Below are positions 29,245 to 39,348 of a DNA stretch of 64,000 nt, piece by piece; within the stretch, counting starts at the first letter, position 1; every line of letters begins with the position of its first letter. The stretch is from positions 26,425-90,424 of the forward strand of contig CANMZB010000017.1 of assembly GCA_947502265.1 (NCBI GenBank), given 5' to 3'. The notes under the pieces are model-generated. The model had not been told where the DNA came from. It did not search any database and saw only the letters and a program-made list of their open reading frames with translations. This DNA comes from an uncultured Sulfitobacter sp. Lineage in GTDB: Bacteria; Pseudomonadota; Alphaproteobacteria; Rhodobacterales; Rhodobacteraceae. Both the position numbers and the translations under genes were made by a program.

Positions 29245-30606
29245 ATGACAGAATTCAGCTTTCCTTTTCACAAGGCACCACAACTGTGGCTATGGGCGGC
29301 GCTCGGTGCTGCAACGCTTGTTGCGGGGTGTTCCGAGCCGCAGGTTATTTTGCCCGGGCAGCGCGAAGATGTCCGCTCTGTTTTGCAGGATCAGGGTGAT
29401 CTGATCGAAGAGCAGGAAGCCTTTGCAGGCAACCAGTCGCGCGCAATTGCGCTGCCGGCCGCACGTGCGAACGCCGACTGGACCCACACCACCGGCAGCC
29501 CCGCGACGCGCGTGGCGCATCCGGCGCTTGGATCGTCCTTGCAACTGGCATGGGCCTCCGACATTGGCGCGGGCGACAGCCGCAAACAGCGCATCACGGC
29601 AGATCCGGTCGTTGCAGGGGGGCGCATCTTTACGCTCGACGCGCAATCGCGGGTTACGGCCACCTCCACATCCGGTGCCGCGCTTTGGCAGACCGATCTG
29701 CGCCCCGCCCGTGATCAGGCCGGGGACGCGACAGGCGGCGGATTGGTCGTGGCGGCAGATACTGTCTATGTCTCGATCGGCTACGGTGTTTTGGCCGCAA
29801 TTGACGCATCTTCGGGTGCCGTCCGCTGGACCCAGCAGCTGGATGCCAGCGGTTCCGGCACACCGACTGTGTCGGGTGATCTGGTTTATGTGACTGCGGG
29901 TGACAGCACCGGTTGGGCGGTTAACCGCAAAGACGGCACAATCGAGTGGCAGATTGGTGCCACCGCAGACAGCAATAACGTACTTGGCGCGCCCGCGCCT
30001 GCGCTGACAGACGATCTGGCGATCTTTGCCTTCGGCTCGGGCGAGGTGCAGGCCGTCTTCCGGCGTGGCGGGCTGAACCGTTGGGACGCCTCTGTTCTGG
30101 GCAAGCGGGGCGGACACGCGCTTGGCTATGTCTCCGATGTTACGTCTGCACCGGTTGTTTCGGGCAACACCGTTTACGTCGGCAATCAGGCGGGGCGCAT
30201 TGCGGCGCTTGATCTGGGGTCGGGCAGCCGTATCTGGTCCGCGCGCGAAGGCGCGATCGGGCCGCTCTGGCCTGCGGGCGACAGCGTTTTCGCGCTGAGC
30301 GATCTGAACGAGTTGATCCGTCTGGACGCCAGCACCGGCGCGCGCATCTGGGGCGTGGAACTGCCCAATTTCGTCAAGCGCAAGCCCAGAAAACAAGGTG
30401 AAGTGGTGGCCCATTACGGTCCTATCATTGCGGGTGGCCGCGTTATCATTGCTTCCAACGATGGTCTGCTGCGCAGCTATGATCCGGCCAATGGTGCGCT
30501 GCTCGGTTCGGTGGAAGTCCCCGGCGGGGCCACATCCGCGCCCGTGGTGGCGGGCCGCACGCTGTATGTGGTTTCTACAAGCGGTCAATTGCTCGCCTAC
30601 CGCTAG
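29245..30606 (+). CDS. bamB: Outer-membrane assembly lipoprotein BamB-like (PQQ-type beta-propeller)
   Basis: 453 residues from ATG 29245. The lipobox LVAGC places the acylated Cys at residue 29. Repeated propeller blades follow, each with strand-turn motifs such as GGRIFTLDAQSRVTATSTSG, DTVYVSIGYGVLAAIDASSG and GNTVYVGNQAGRIAALDLGS. BamB scaffolds BamA in outer-membrane protein insertion. Position between the YfgM-like gene and der is the conserved context. It starts 34 bp after the previous stop. Confidence 0.92.
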   Translation: MTEFSFPFHKAPQLWLWAALGAATLVAGCSEPQVILPGQREDVRSVLQDQGDLIEEQEAFAGNQSRAIALPAARANADWTHTTGSPATRVAHPALGSSLQLAWASDIGAGDSRKQRITADPVVAGGRIFTLDAQSRVTATSTSGAALWQTDLRPARDQAGDATGGGLVVAADTVYVSIGYGVLAAIDASSGAVRWTQQLDASGSGTPTVSGDLVYVTAGDSTGWAVNRKDGTIEWQIGATADSNNVLGAPAPALTDDLAIFAFGSGEVQAVFRRGGLNRWDASVLGKRGGHALGYVSDVTSAPVVSGNTVYVGNQAGRIAALDLGSGSRIWSAREGAIGPLWPAGDSVFALSDLNELIRLDASTGARIWGVELPNFVKRKPRKQGEVVAHYGPIIAGGRVIIASNDGLLRSYDPANGALLGSVEVPGGATSAPVVAGRTLYVVSTSGQLLAYR

Positions 30607-30711
30607 GCCTATGCGCCTCTTCGTGACGTTACGCGGCCAAGATGCGGCTTGGGCTTTCGCATGGCGTTGTATTAGGGTATGGCCCGCATCTAACGCTTTC
30701 GGAGCCAGATC

Positions 30712-32178
30712 ATGTCTTTCACCCTCGCCATCGTGGGGCGCCCCAATGTGGGCAAGTCCACGCTGTTCAACCGCCTTGTAGGCAAACGCCTTGCGCTGGT
30801 CGATGACCAGCCCGGTGTCACGCGCGATTTGCGCGAGGGGGCCGCGCGTCTGGCCGATCTGCGCTTTACCGTGATTGACACGGCGGGCCTTGAAGAAGTG
30901 ACCGACGACAGCTTGCAAGGCCGCATGCGCCGCCTGACCGAGCGCGCGGTTGATATGGCGGACATCTGCTTGTTCATGGTGGATGCGCGCGTGGGCATCA
31001 CGCCCTCCGATCTGGTGTTCGCCGATATCCTGCGCAAACGGTCCGCCCATGTGATTCTTGTCGCGAACAAGGCCGAAGGGGCTGCGGCGGATGCGGGCGT
31101 GATCGAGGCCTACAGCCTTGGCCTTGGCGAACCGATCCGCATGTCCGCCGAGCACGGTGAAGGCCTTAACGATCTTTACTCGCATCTGATGCCGTTGGCT
31201 GATGATTTTGCCGAGCGTGCGGTTGATGACGCGCCCGAGGTCGACGTTGATCTCGACGACGAAGACGGCGAAGAAATTACTGTGCGGGTGCCGACCCGCG
31301 CGCGGCCTTTGCAGGTGGCGGTGGTGGGACGGCCCAATGCGGGTAAATCCACGCTGATCAACCAGATTTTGAAAGAAGACCGTCTGCTTACCGGACCCGA
31401 AGCGGGGATCACCCGTGATGCGATCTCGCTTATAACCGAGTGGGACGATGTGCCGATGCGCATCTTTGACACCGCCGGAATGCGTAAAAAGGCCAAAGTA
31501 CAGGAAAAGCTGGAAAAGCTCAGCGTCAGCGATGGCCTGCGCGCGGTGAAGTTTGCCGAAGTTGTGGTGGTGCTGCTGGACGCGGAAATCCCGTTTGAAC
31601 AGCAAGACCTGCGCATCGCCGATCTGGCCGAGCGGGAAGGCCGGGCCGTGGTTGTCGCGGTCAATAAATGGGACATCGAGGACGACCGTCAGGCCAAGCT
31701 CAAGGCGCTGAAAGAAAGCTTTGAGCGGTTGTTGCCGCAGTTGCGCGGTGCGCCGCTGATCACCGTTTCAGCCAAGACGGGCAGGGGCCTTGACCGGTTG
31801 CATCAGGCGATCATGCGCGCCTATGAGGTGTGGAACAGCCGCATCACAACAGCGCAGCTTAACCGCTGGCTGTCGGGCATGATGGAGGCGCACCCGCCCC
31901 CCGCGCCGCAGGGCAAGCGGATCAAGATGCGCTATATGACCCAGGCCAAAACACGGCCCCCCGGATTTGTTGTTATGTGTAGCCACCCCGATAAAGTGCC
32001 GGACAGCTATAGTCGCTATCTGGTCAATGGGTTGCGGGTGGACTTCGACATGCCCGGCACCCCGATCCGGCTGTGGATGCGGGGACAGTCGGACGCGAAC
32101 CCCTATAAGGGGCGCAAGAAAGCACCGCCGTCAAAGCTGCGCAAACACACAGCCTCCGGCGGGCGTCGGAAAGATTGA
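30712..32178 (+). CDS. der: Ribosome-associated GTPase Der (EngA)
   Basis: 488 residues with two tandem GTPase domains and a C-terminal KH-like domain, as in all Der proteins. G1 motifs are GRPNVGKST (~8-16) and GRPNAGKST (~204-212); G3 DTAG occurs in both; G4 is NKAE and NKWD. The KH-like domain ([40 protein letters not shown]) contacts rRNA. Der is essential for 50S assembly. The basic tail ([14 protein letters not shown]) is typical. Confidence 0.97.
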   Translation: MSFTLAIVGRPNVGKSTLFNRLVGKRLALVDDQPGVTRDLREGAARLADLRFTVIDTAGLEEVTDDSLQGRMRRLTERAVDMADICLFMVDARVGITPSDLVFADILRKRSAHVILVANKAEGAAADAGVIEAYSLGLGEPIRMSAEHGEGLNDLYSHLMPLADDFAERAVDDAPEVDVDLDDEDGEEITVRVPTRARPLQVAVVGRPNAGKSTLINQILKEDRLLTGPEAGITRDAISLITEWDDVPMRIFDTAGMRKKAKVQEKLEKLSVSDGLRAVKFAEVVVVLLDAEIPFEQQDLRIADLAEREGRAVVVAVNKWDIEDDRQAKLKALKESFERLLPQLRGAPLITVSAKTGRGLDRLHQAIMRAYEVWNSRITTAQLNRWLSGMMEAHPPPAPQGKRIKMRYMTQAKTRPPGFVVMCSHPDKVPDSYSRYLVNGLRVDFDMPGTPIRLWMRGQSDANPYKGRKKAPPSKLRKHTASGGRRKD

Positions 32179-32184
32179 TTTGAA

Positions 32185-32212
32185 CGCCGGAGCTTTGATG
32201 CAAGCTCCGGCG
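32185..32212. terminator. Hairpin between convergent der and TspO-like gene
   Basis: Perfect 11-bp stem CGCCGGAGCTT/AAGCTCCGGCG (32185-32195, 32202-32212), extendable past a 2-base bulge. No clear T-run, but its place between convergent genes suits a bidirectional terminator. Confidence 0.5.
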
Positions 32213-32215
32213 CGT

Positions 32216-32926
32216 TCAACCTGCCGCGCGCCACGCGCGATAGGTCGGAAGCACCATAGCCAGCGCACCACCAGCGGCCAGCGCCGCAACCGTGACGTTC
32301 TGGTTCAGATTTGCGACGACGATACCAACCAGTGCCCAGATCACCGCAATGCCATAGGCGGGCGCGCGTTTCAGTTGGTTTTGGACGCCGGAGGCGATGA
32401 CCAGCGCCAGAAACGTGAAGACAATCGCCGCCGTATTTTGATCCAGCATTCCGTAACCTGCTGCCAACAGGCCCAGTGATACGCAGGAGGCTGCCGTCAG
32501 CCAGCCCGCGTAGAGACCCACCGGCAATGCGGCGAACCAGCGATCCTGCACAGGGCTGCGAAAAAGCGCCACCAGTGCCGTAATCAGCATCGCCCAGATC
32601 AGAACGCTGGCCCAGACGGGACTGGCGTTTGCGACTGCCAACCAGATTGTCCCGACCGCCAGAGACGGTACCAACGCCGCGCGCATCGCGTGCCAATCCC
32701 CGCTATCGCGGCGCTTCCAAAGCCCGAATCCCAAGCCGAGCACCAGCCAGACATAGATGATTCCCCAGATCGCAAAGGCATACCCCGCAGGCTGCACCGG
32801 CGGATTGTTCTGCGGCACGGGGAATTGATCGGGGTCAAAACCGCCAAAGTTTGGCACCAGCATGGGCGAAAGCGCGAAGAAAATCGCGAGGATAAAGGTG
32901 GTGATGGCGGTTGCTGTGCGTGACAT
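32216..32926 (-). CDS. Multi-span membrane protein, TspO/MBR-like
   Basis: 236 residues with about seven hydrophobic segments. The tryptophan-containing segment AGYAFAIWGIIYVWLVLGLG and later VGLYAGWLTAASCVSLGLLA resemble the TspO/MBR tryptophan-rich sensory proteins, though it is longer than the classical ~160 residues. TspO proteins bind porphyrins or act as outer-membrane sensors in Rhodobacter. Whether this longer form does so is unknown. Start ATG 32926 precedes FILAIFFALSPMLVPNF, either a first span or a signal. It could also be a generic permease-like protein. Confidence 0.6.
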   Translation of the reverse strand: MSRTATAITTFILAIFFALSPMLVPNFGGFDPDQFPVPQNNPPVQPAGYAFAIWGIIYVWLVLGLGFGLWKRRDSGDWHAMRAALVPSLAVGTIWLAVANASPVWASVLIWAMLITALVALFRSPVQDRWFAALPVGLYAGWLTAASCVSLGLLAAGYGMLDQNTAAIVFTFLALVIASGVQNQLKRAPAYGIAVIWALVGIVVANLNQNVTVAALAAGGALAMVLPTYRAWRAAG

Positions 32927-33007
32927 TCCGGACTTTCTGTTGAAACCTTGCAGACGCAAAGCGCCCGCACTAGCTTTACCCATGTATAAGAAAAAGGACA
33001 TTTGCCA

Positions 33008-34201
33008 ATGGCACGTATAGCAATTTTTTGCGACGGCACATGGAATAGTCCGACCATGGATCAACCGACCCACGTTGCGCGCCTGTTTGAAAAGACGCCG
33101 CAATCGAACGCACAACGCACGCATTATTTCGAAGGCGTCGGCGCAGAGGCGAAAGACGCGGGCTTTTTCCGGCGCACGTTGATGAAGATCGGCGGCGGGG
33201 CGTTCGGCTGGGGGCTGAACGAGAACATCAAAAAAGCCTACGCCGCGCTTTGTGATGCCTATGAGCCGGGCGACGAGATATTCATGTTCGGTTTCTCGCG
33301 CGGCGCCTACACGGCGCGCTCGCTTGCGGGCATGGTGCGCAAATGTGGTATTCTGGCAGATCCAAGCCCTGCGCAGGTGGACAAGGCGTTCCGTCTTTAT
33401 CGCCGTCCTGGACCGGAGAATCACCCTGATGCGTTGCACATCCTGGCCGAGCGCCGCCGTCTGTCGCCGCGCTTTGCCACCTCGCGCGCGGATATGACGT
33501 GGCGTGAGGTAACTCCCTGGAAAGATGATCCTAACCGGATGCACCGCGTTCAGATTTCATATCTGGGCATTTGGGATACGGTGGGCGCGCTTGGTATTCC
33601 CGCGCCGCTGGTTGGCCCCATCGCATCGCTGTGGAACCGTAAATACCGCTTTCACGACACCCTGCTCAGCTCACTTGTTCTATCCGCGCGCCATGCGGTG
33701 GGGCTGGACGAGCGGCGGGTGTTCTACCGGCCCGCTCTTTGGGACAATCTTGAGGCGTCGCGCGATGACGAGGGGTTGAACAAGGGGGACCGCACCGCGA
33801 TGCGCCCTTACCAACAGGTCTGGTTTACCGGCACCCACGCTATTGTCGGTGGCTCCGCTATCAAGGCGCGCAAACTGACGGGTCAGACGCTGGCATGGAT
33901 CGCGCAAGGGGCGGCGGAGGCGGGGCTACAGATTGAAATGGACGATCTGCTGGATGTCGTCGGTGATCCGCTGGCGGACAGTCATACGCTCAACACGCCG
34001 CCGTGGATTTACACGGTTGCCGGTAATCTGCTGCGTTGGCGCAAGGGGCCGGGGCACCCGATTGATCTGCACGGCAGCGCGCTCGAACGGGTGGAGGGGC
34101 GGCGTGACTACCGGCCGCGTTCGCTCAAAAGCTTGCGGCCGGAGTTGTTTGGCGAGCCGCCCGTGGGCGTGCAGATCAAGCGTCCCGAACCGGGGCGCTG
34201 A
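33008..34201 (+). CDS. DUF2235 alpha/beta-hydrolase-like protein
   Basis: 397 residues from ATG 33008. The family opening IAIFCDGTWNSP is followed by the nucleophile elbow FGFSRGAYTARSLAGMVRKC (GxSxG with Ser near residue 98). The DIWDTVGALG-like segment appears as YLGIWDTVGALGIP, and HAVGLDERRVFYRPALWD and PWIYTVAGNLLRW close the fold. DUF2235 is related to the Tle1 phospholipase effectors of type VI secretion, but this copy has no VgrG, PAAR or immunity neighbours. A housekeeping or unknown hydrolase role is therefore equally possible. Confidence 0.9.
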   Translation: MARIAIFCDGTWNSPTMDQPTHVARLFEKTPQSNAQRTHYFEGVGAEAKDAGFFRRTLMKIGGGAFGWGLNENIKKAYAALCDAYEPGDEIFMFGFSRGAYTARSLAGMVRKCGILADPSPAQVDKAFRLYRRPGPENHPDALHILAERRRLSPRFATSRADMTWREVTPWKDDPNRMHRVQISYLGIWDTVGALGIPAPLVGPIASLWNRKYRFHDTLLSSLVLSARHAVGLDERRVFYRPALWDNLEASRDDEGLNKGDRTAMRPYQQVWFTGTHAIVGGSAIKARKLTGQTLAWIAQGAAEAGLQIEMDDLLDVVGDPLADSHTLNTPPWIYTVAGNLLRWRKGPGHPIDLHGSALERVEGRRDYRPRSLKSLRPELFGEPPVGVQIKRPEPGR

Positions 34202-34204
34202 GCT

Positions 34205-35497
34205 TCAGACCAGCGTGCCGTCCGCGCCCAACGTGGTTTTGCCACCCAGATAAGGGGCCAGTACCTCGGGCAGGCGCACCGATCCATCCTCCTGCTGGCC
34301 ATTCTCCAGCACAGCAATCAAACAACGTCCCACAGCAAGGCCGGAGCCGTTGAGCGTGTGCACGAACTGTGGCTTGCCACCGCCTTCGGGCTTGAACCGT
34401 GCGTTCATCCGGCGGGCCTGAAAATCACCTGTGGTCGAAACCGAACTGATCTCGCGGTAGGCGTTTTGACCAGGCAACCACGCTTCGATGTCATAGGTGC
34501 GCTGCGCGCCAAATCCCATATCGCCGGTGCACAGGATGAGCGTGCGATAAGGCACGCCGAGTTTCTCCAATATCCCCTCGGCACAGCCGAGCATGCGCTT
34601 TTGCTCTGCGTCCGATGCGTCGGGAAGGGTGATCGACACCATCTCCACCTTCTCGAACTGGTGCTGGCGCAGCATGCCTGAGGTGTCGCGCCCCGCTGAT
34701 CCTGCTTCGGAGCGAAAGCACAGCGTATGCGCCGTCATCCGGCGGGGCAGGTCGGCGGCTTCCAGCGTCTCGCCTGCAACCGTATAGGTCAGCGGCACTT
34801 CGGAGGTCGGCACCAGCCACATGCCCTCTTCGGTGCGATAGCTGTCGTCGCCGAATTTCGGCAGCTTGTCGGTGCCGTACATCGCCTCGTCGCGCACCAG
34901 CACGGGGCAATTGACCTCGGTCAGGCCGTTTTCGTCCACATGTGTATCCAGCATGAACTGCGCCAGCGCGCGGTGAATGCGCGCCACGCCGCGTTTGAGC
35001 ATGACAAACCGCGCGCCGGAGGTTTTGGCCGCCGTCTCGAAATCCATCGACGCAGCAACGCCTTCGATGTCAAAATGCTCGCGCGCGGCAAAGGTAAGCT
35101 CGGGCACATCACCCCAGCGCTTTACCTCGACGTTGTCGTTCTCGTCCGCGCCGTCGGGCACATCGTCGGCCGGCGTGTTGGGGACGCGGGCCAGCATATC
35201 AATCAGTTTTGCATCCAGTTCCTTGGCCTGCGTCTGCATGGTAGCGACTTCGGATTTCTTCTCTGACACAAGCGCGCGCAGCCGCTCGAATTCGGTCTCG
35301 TCACCCGAGGCTTTGGCAGCACCCACCAGTTTGGACGCTGCGTTTTGGTCGGCCTGCGCCGCATCCGCCGCCTGAATCATGGCGCGTCGTGCCGTGTCGA
35401 GTTCAAGAACGCTGGCGGACAAGGGCGCATCCCCGCGCCGGGCAAGGGCTGCGTCGAAAGCTTGCGGATTGTCGCGGATGGCGCGGATGTCGTGCAT
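34205..35497 (-). CDS. serS: Seryl-tRNA synthetase
   Basis: 430 residues from ATG 35497. An N-terminal long antiparallel coiled coil (~30-110, [20 protein letters not shown]) binds the tRNA-Ser long arm. The class II catalytic core follows: motif 2 [20 protein letters not shown], the [10 protein letters not shown] strand, and motif 3 [20 protein letters not shown]. It charges tRNA-Ser with serine. It is convergent with the DUF2235 gene, only 3 bp apart. Confidence 0.97.
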   Translation of the reverse strand: MHDIRAIRDNPQAFDAALARRGDAPLSASVLELDTARRAMIQAADAAQADQNAASKLVGAAKASGDETEFERLRALVSEKKSEVATMQTQAKELDAKLIDMLARVPNTPADDVPDGADENDNVEVKRWGDVPELTFAAREHFDIEGVAASMDFETAAKTSGARFVMLKRGVARIHRALAQFMLDTHVDENGLTEVNCPVLVRDEAMYGTDKLPKFGDDSYRTEEGMWLVPTSEVPLTYTVAGETLEAADLPRRMTAHTLCFRSEAGSAGRDTSGMLRQHQFEKVEMVSITLPDASDAEQKRMLGCAEGILEKLGVPYRTLILCTGDMGFGAQRTYDIEAWLPGQNAYREISSVSTTGDFQARRMNARFKPEGGGKPQFVHTLNGSGLAVGRCLIAVLENGQQEDGSVRLPEVLAPYLGGKTTLGADGTLV

Positions 35498-35732
35498 GGG
35501 ATGAGTCCTTTGTCGGATGAATCGTCTGTCCCGCCTTATCGCCCATTCTGCGCGTGAGGAATAGTAGGTGCTGCGAAAAGCACCCTTGGAGAAAATCGTG
35601 CGTCTGTGGGTCGTCGCCCCCGCGAAAGCGGGCTTTGCACCTTGCACCTGATCTTTCGCGCGCATAGGTTCTGCGACAATCGCGGGGCCGCTGGCCACCG
35701 CCTCAAGCAACACACCAAAAAAGGACCCGCCC

Positions 35733-36011
35733 ATGTCTGGTATTCAGCAATTCATTCCTCTGATCCTGATCTTCGGGATCATGTATTTCCTGCTGATCCG
35801 TCCGCAGCAGAAAAAGGCAAAGGATCATCAGGCGATGGTTCAGGCGCTGCGCCGTGGCGATCAGGTCATCACACAGGGCGGGATCTTTGGCAAAGTCGTC
35901 AAAGTTAAAGATGACGGCGAGCTGGAAGTCGAGATTGCGGATGGCGTGAAGATCCGTGTGGTGCAAAGCACCATTGCGACCGTTGTCAGCAAGACCGAAC
36001 CGGCAAAATAA
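35733..36011 (+). CDS. yajC: Preprotein translocase subunit YajC
   Basis: 92 residues. One membrane span ([20 protein letters not shown]) is followed by the typical [20 protein letters not shown] and a small cytoplasmic SH3-like domain ([20 protein letters not shown]). It belongs to the SecDF-YajC accessory complex of the Sec translocon. It is the first gene of yajC-secD-secF-Mth938, with secD starting 36 bp downstream. Confidence 0.96.
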   Translation: MSGIQQFIPLILIFGIMYFLLIRPQQKKAKDHQAMVQALRRGDQVITQGGIFGKVVKVKDDGELEVEIADGVKIRVVQSTIATVVSKTEPAK

Positions 36012-36047
36012 CCGCGCCTTCCGGGCCGAGACAAGAAGGCGGGCGAT

Positions 36048-37697
36048 ATGCTCCAGATTGATACATGGAAACGTATCGCCATCTGGCTGACCTGTGCGGT
36101 CGGCATTATGCTGGCGATGCCGAACGCGTTTTATGGCCCCGTAGAAAGCCACAATGACGCGGTCAAAGCGATAGAACAGGCGGGATCGACCCCCGAGCTG
36201 GAGGAGCAACGCGCGCTCTGGCCGGAATTTTTGCCGAGCGGTCTGGTAAATCTGGGCCTTGATCTGCGCGGTGGCGCGCATTTGCTGGCCGAGGTGCGGG
36301 TACAGGATGTTTATGCCGCGCGCCTTGAGGCGACATGGCCCGAAGTGCGTGATGCGCTGCGCGGGCTGACGCCCGTGCGCCGTCAGGAAGCGGCACAAGG
36401 CGAGCTGAAAGTGCGCCTGAACGACCCCGAAAAGATGGCAGAGGCGCTGACAATCGTGCGCGCACTGGCACGGCCGGTGCAAACACTGAGCGGTGCTGGC
36501 GCCAACGATCTTGATATCTCGGGGGATAGCGGCGTAATTACCGTGGTACTGTCGGATGCGGAAAAATCCGCCACCGACGAACGCACCATGCAGCAATCAC
36601 TGGAAATCATCCGCCGCCGGATTGACGAGGTCGGCACCCGCGAGCCGACTATCCAGCGTCAGGGGTCGGATCGTATTCTCATTCAGGTGCCCGGCATCGG
36701 TTCTGCCGCCGAGTTGAAGGAAATCATCGGCACCACGGCGCAGTTGACCTTTAATCCGGTTGTGCGCCAGACGACGGACAGCACCGACAACGCAGGCATC
36801 GGCAACAGCACGGTGCCATCGCTGGACGAACCGGGTGTTTTTTATATCATCGAAACTGCGCCGGTCGTGACCGGTGAGGAACTTGTCGATGCGCAGCCCT
36901 CGTTCGACCAGAACGGCGGGCCTGCAGTCAGCTTCCGGTTCAACACGTCCGGCGCGCGGAAATTCGGCGATTATACGGCGGAAAACATCGGCTCTCCTTT
37001 TGCCATCGTGCTGGATGACGAAGTAATCAGCGCCCCGCGCATCCAAAGCCACATTCCCGGCGGCTCCGGCATCATCACCGGTAACTTCTCGGTCGAGGAA
37101 TCGACACGGCTTTCGGTACTTTTGCGGGCGGGCGCATTGCCGGCCAAGCTTGATTTCCTCGAAGAGCGTACAATCGGGCCGGAGTTAGGGCAGGACAGCA
37201 TCGACGCAGGCAAAATCGCCACCATCGTGGCGTTCGCTGCGGTGCTGTTCTTCATGTGGGCCAGCTATGGTCTGTTCGGGATTTTCGCCAATATTGCGCT
37301 GATCATCAACGTCGCGCTGCTTTTCGGACTACTCAGCCTCATCGGTGCCACGCTGACGCTGCCGGGAATTGCCGGTATCGTGCTGACGGTGGGGATGGCA
37401 GTGGATGCCAACGTCCTGATTTTCGAACGTATCCGCGAGGAGCTTTTGACCGCAAAAGGCCCGGCGCGCGCCATCGCTCTGGGGTATGAAAAAGCGTTAA
37501 GCGCCATTCTGGACGCGAACATCACGACGTTCATCACGGCGGTGATCCTGTTTGCCATGGGGTCGGGGCCGGTGCGCGGCTTTGCGATCACCCTTGGCAT
37601 CGGGATTCTCACGTCGGTCTTTACGGCGATCTATGTAACACGTCTGATTGTGGTGATCTGGTATGAACGCCGCCGTCCCAAAACGATAGAGATCTGA
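36048..37697 (+). CDS. secD: Protein translocase subunit SecD
   Basis: 549 residues. The first membrane span is near residues 5-25. The large periplasmic part opens with the signature LGLDLRGGAHLLAEV (~65), carries the QQSLEIIRRRIDEVGTREPT segment and the P1 head. Five C-terminal spans follow, with VGMAVDANVLIFERIREEL and RPARAI-like AKGPARAIALGYEKALSAI. It uses the proton gradient to pull secreted proteins through SecYEG. It is followed one base later by secF. Confidence 0.97.
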   Translation: MLQIDTWKRIAIWLTCAVGIMLAMPNAFYGPVESHNDAVKAIEQAGSTPELEEQRALWPEFLPSGLVNLGLDLRGGAHLLAEVRVQDVYAARLEATWPEVRDALRGLTPVRRQEAAQGELKVRLNDPEKMAEALTIVRALARPVQTLSGAGANDLDISGDSGVITVVLSDAEKSATDERTMQQSLEIIRRRIDEVGTREPTIQRQGSDRILIQVPGIGSAAELKEIIGTTAQLTFNPVVRQTTDSTDNAGIGNSTVPSLDEPGVFYIIETAPVVTGEELVDAQPSFDQNGGPAVSFRFNTSGARKFGDYTAENIGSPFAIVLDDEVISAPRIQSHIPGGSGIITGNFSVEESTRLSVLLRAGALPAKLDFLEERTIGPELGQDSIDAGKIATIVAFAAVLFFMWASYGLFGIFANIALIINVALLFGLLSLIGATLTLPGIAGIVLTVGMAVDANVLIFERIREELLTAKGPARAIALGYEKALSAILDANITTFITAVILFAMGSGPVRGFAITLGIGILTSVFTAIYVTRLIVVIWYERRRPKTIEI

Positions 37698-37698
37698 T

Positions 37699-38667
37699 AT
37701 GCGTTTGAAACTGGTAAAACAGAACACGAATTTCGATTTCTTCAACCGCTGGAAAATGTGGTTGGGTATTTCGGCGGTGATGATGGTCGTGGCATTCGGC
37801 TCGTTCATGCTTCAGGGCCTGAACTTTGGCATTGATTTTCGCGGCGGGACCTCCATCCGCAGCGAAAGCCCGCTTCCCGTCGATATCGGCGAATATCGCG
37901 AAGCGATTGATGCTTTGGGCCTTGGCGATATCACCATTACCGAGGTTTTCGACCCGACGTTTCGCGAAGACCAGAACGTGGCGATGATTCGCATTCAGGC
38001 GCAAGACGATCAGGAAGCGGTGACCGTTGAAACAATCGAGACTGTTGAAGCGGCCCTGCAAGCGGTGCGTCCGGATATCAAGTTTATTTCGATCGAATCT
38101 GTCGGGCCGAAAGTGTCCGGCGAGCTGATCAACACGGCGATTCTTGCCGTTGGTTTGGCCATGGGCGCTGTGCTTATCTATATCTGGCTCCGCTTCGAGT
38201 GGCAGTTCGCTGCGGGTGCGGTGTTGGCGCTTGCGCATGACGTTCTGCTGACCATCGGCGTTTTTTCAGAGCTGCAAATCCGCTTTGATCTGGCGATTAT
38301 CGCCGCGCTTTTGACCATCGTGGGGTATTCGTTGAACGATACGGTGGTGGTATTCGACCGCGTGCGTGAAAACCTGCGTAAATACAAACAGCGGCCGCTG
38401 AAAGAAGTGTTGAACATGTCGATCAACGAAACGCTCAGCCGGACGTTCATGACGTCCATCACCACGCTTTTAGCATTGGTTGCGCTGTTCGTGCTGGGGG
38501 GCGATGTGATTCGCGGCTTTGTCTTTGCGATGATCTGGGGCGTGATCGTGGGGACGTATTCCTCGATCTTCGTGGCCAGCGCTGCTTTGCTGTACTTCGG
38601 CGTAAAGCGCGATTGGTCCAAGCCGGACGCGAACGCGGGCAATCAATACGCAAACATTGATAGCTGA
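37699..38667 (+). CDS. secF: Protein translocase subunit SecF
   Basis: 322 residues. Signature GLNFGIDFRGGTSIRSE appears near residue 40, and the six-span core has TIVGYSLNDTVVVFDRVREN and SINETLSRTFMTSITTLLAL. It partners SecD in the same periplasmic pulling complex. The start ATG 37699 is one base after the SecD stop. An imperfect 13-bp hairpin (about 38678-38708) after the stop may attenuate transcription, but lacks an adjacent T-run. Confidence 0.97.
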   Translation: MRLKLVKQNTNFDFFNRWKMWLGISAVMMVVAFGSFMLQGLNFGIDFRGGTSIRSESPLPVDIGEYREAIDALGLGDITITEVFDPTFREDQNVAMIRIQAQDDQEAVTVETIETVEAALQAVRPDIKFISIESVGPKVSGELINTAILAVGLAMGAVLIYIWLRFEWQFAAGAVLALAHDVLLTIGVFSELQIRFDLAIIAALLTIVGYSLNDTVVVFDRVRENLRKYKQRPLKEVLNMSINETLSRTFMTSITTLLALVALFVLGGDVIRGFVFAMIWGVIVGTYSSIFVASAALLYFGVKRDWSKPDANAGNQYANIDS

Positions 38668-38693
38668 CCTTATCGGACCGGCCCTTGCAACGC

Positions 38694-38946
38694 AGGGGCT
38701 GGTCTGGTTGATCACGTTGGTTTTTACCAGCAGCACTGGTGCGCGGCCTTCCGGATTCGGCTCTGTAATGATCACCATGCCGGTGGCAAGCACGGTCTTG
38801 CGCCCGTCGAAGCGGTTATTTTCGTTGTCGCCGCCGAACTGGTTGGGCCGTCGCCCAATGCCCGCGCAGCGTGGTGCGAGGGGGGGGCGCGACCTGGGGC
38901 TATTGGCGGCAGGGGCGGTTTTTTCGCGCCATAGCCTATATCGTCA
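38694..38946 (-). other. Possible coding relic between secF and the Mth938 gene
   Basis: In the 326-bp gap, one minus-strand frame is open and protein-like: NQFGGDNENNRFDGRKTVLA, then TGMVIITEPNPEGRAPVLLV and KTNVINQTSPC. Codon third positions are GC-rich. No start codon lies between the upstream in-frame stop and this stretch, and the frame runs on into secF antisense. It could be a truncated gene or coincidence. Confidence 0.2.
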
Positions 38947-38993
38947 TCGCGGCATCGGCTATCATCGGCCTGCCGATATGGAAAGGATGACCC

Positions 38994-39347
38994 ATGCGTC
39001 TCAACGAGATCGATTTCAATGATGCCAAGCCGGTCGACGGCTATGGGCCGGGGTTCTTTCGCATCGGCGGGCAGGTGATCGAAGGGCCGGTCATTGCTGC
39101 GCCCTCCGGCACACGACGGTGGGGCGGGCTGGACGATGTTAGGCCGCTTCTGGATCTTGCGGGGCAGACGGATGTGATTTTCATCGGAACCGGCGTCGAA
39201 ATTGCACATTTGCCAGATGCGCTGCGCGATCAGCTTGAGGCCGCAGGTATGGGGGTGGAGCCGATGTCCTCTCCCGCTGCTGCGCGCACCTATAACGTAC
39301 TGCTGAGCGAGGGACGCCGGATCGCCCTTGCCATGCTGCCGATCTGA
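38994..39347 (+). CDS. Mth938-like (DUF498) domain protein
   Basis: 117 residues. The fold motifs are [20 protein letters not shown], the conserved [20 protein letters not shown] and the closing [15 protein letters not shown]. It is the usual gene after secF in Rhodobacteraceae. Human and archaeal relatives are known as NDUFAF3-type or Mth938 proteins, without a settled bacterial function. RBS AAAGGA precedes ATG 38994. Its stop is one base before the ccmA start. Confidence 0.92.
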   Translation: MRLNEIDFNDAKPVDGYGPGFFRIGGQVIEGPVIAAPSGTRRWGGLDDVRPLLDLAGQTDVIFIGTGVEIAHLPDALRDQLEAAGMGVEPMSSPAAARTYNVLLSEGRRIALAMLPI

Positions 39348-39348
39348 G

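Noticed and set aside
29290..31605. Long minus-strand open frame of 771 codons opposite bamB and der
   Set aside because: It is antisense to two certain genes with intact motifs, has His/Arg/Gln-rich low-complexity translation and no RBS. It is a by-product of high GC at third positions.
33008..34201. DUF2235 protein as a type VI secretion phospholipase effector
   Set aside because: No VgrG, PAAR, adaptor or immunity gene lies nearby, so the effector role is not supported by context.
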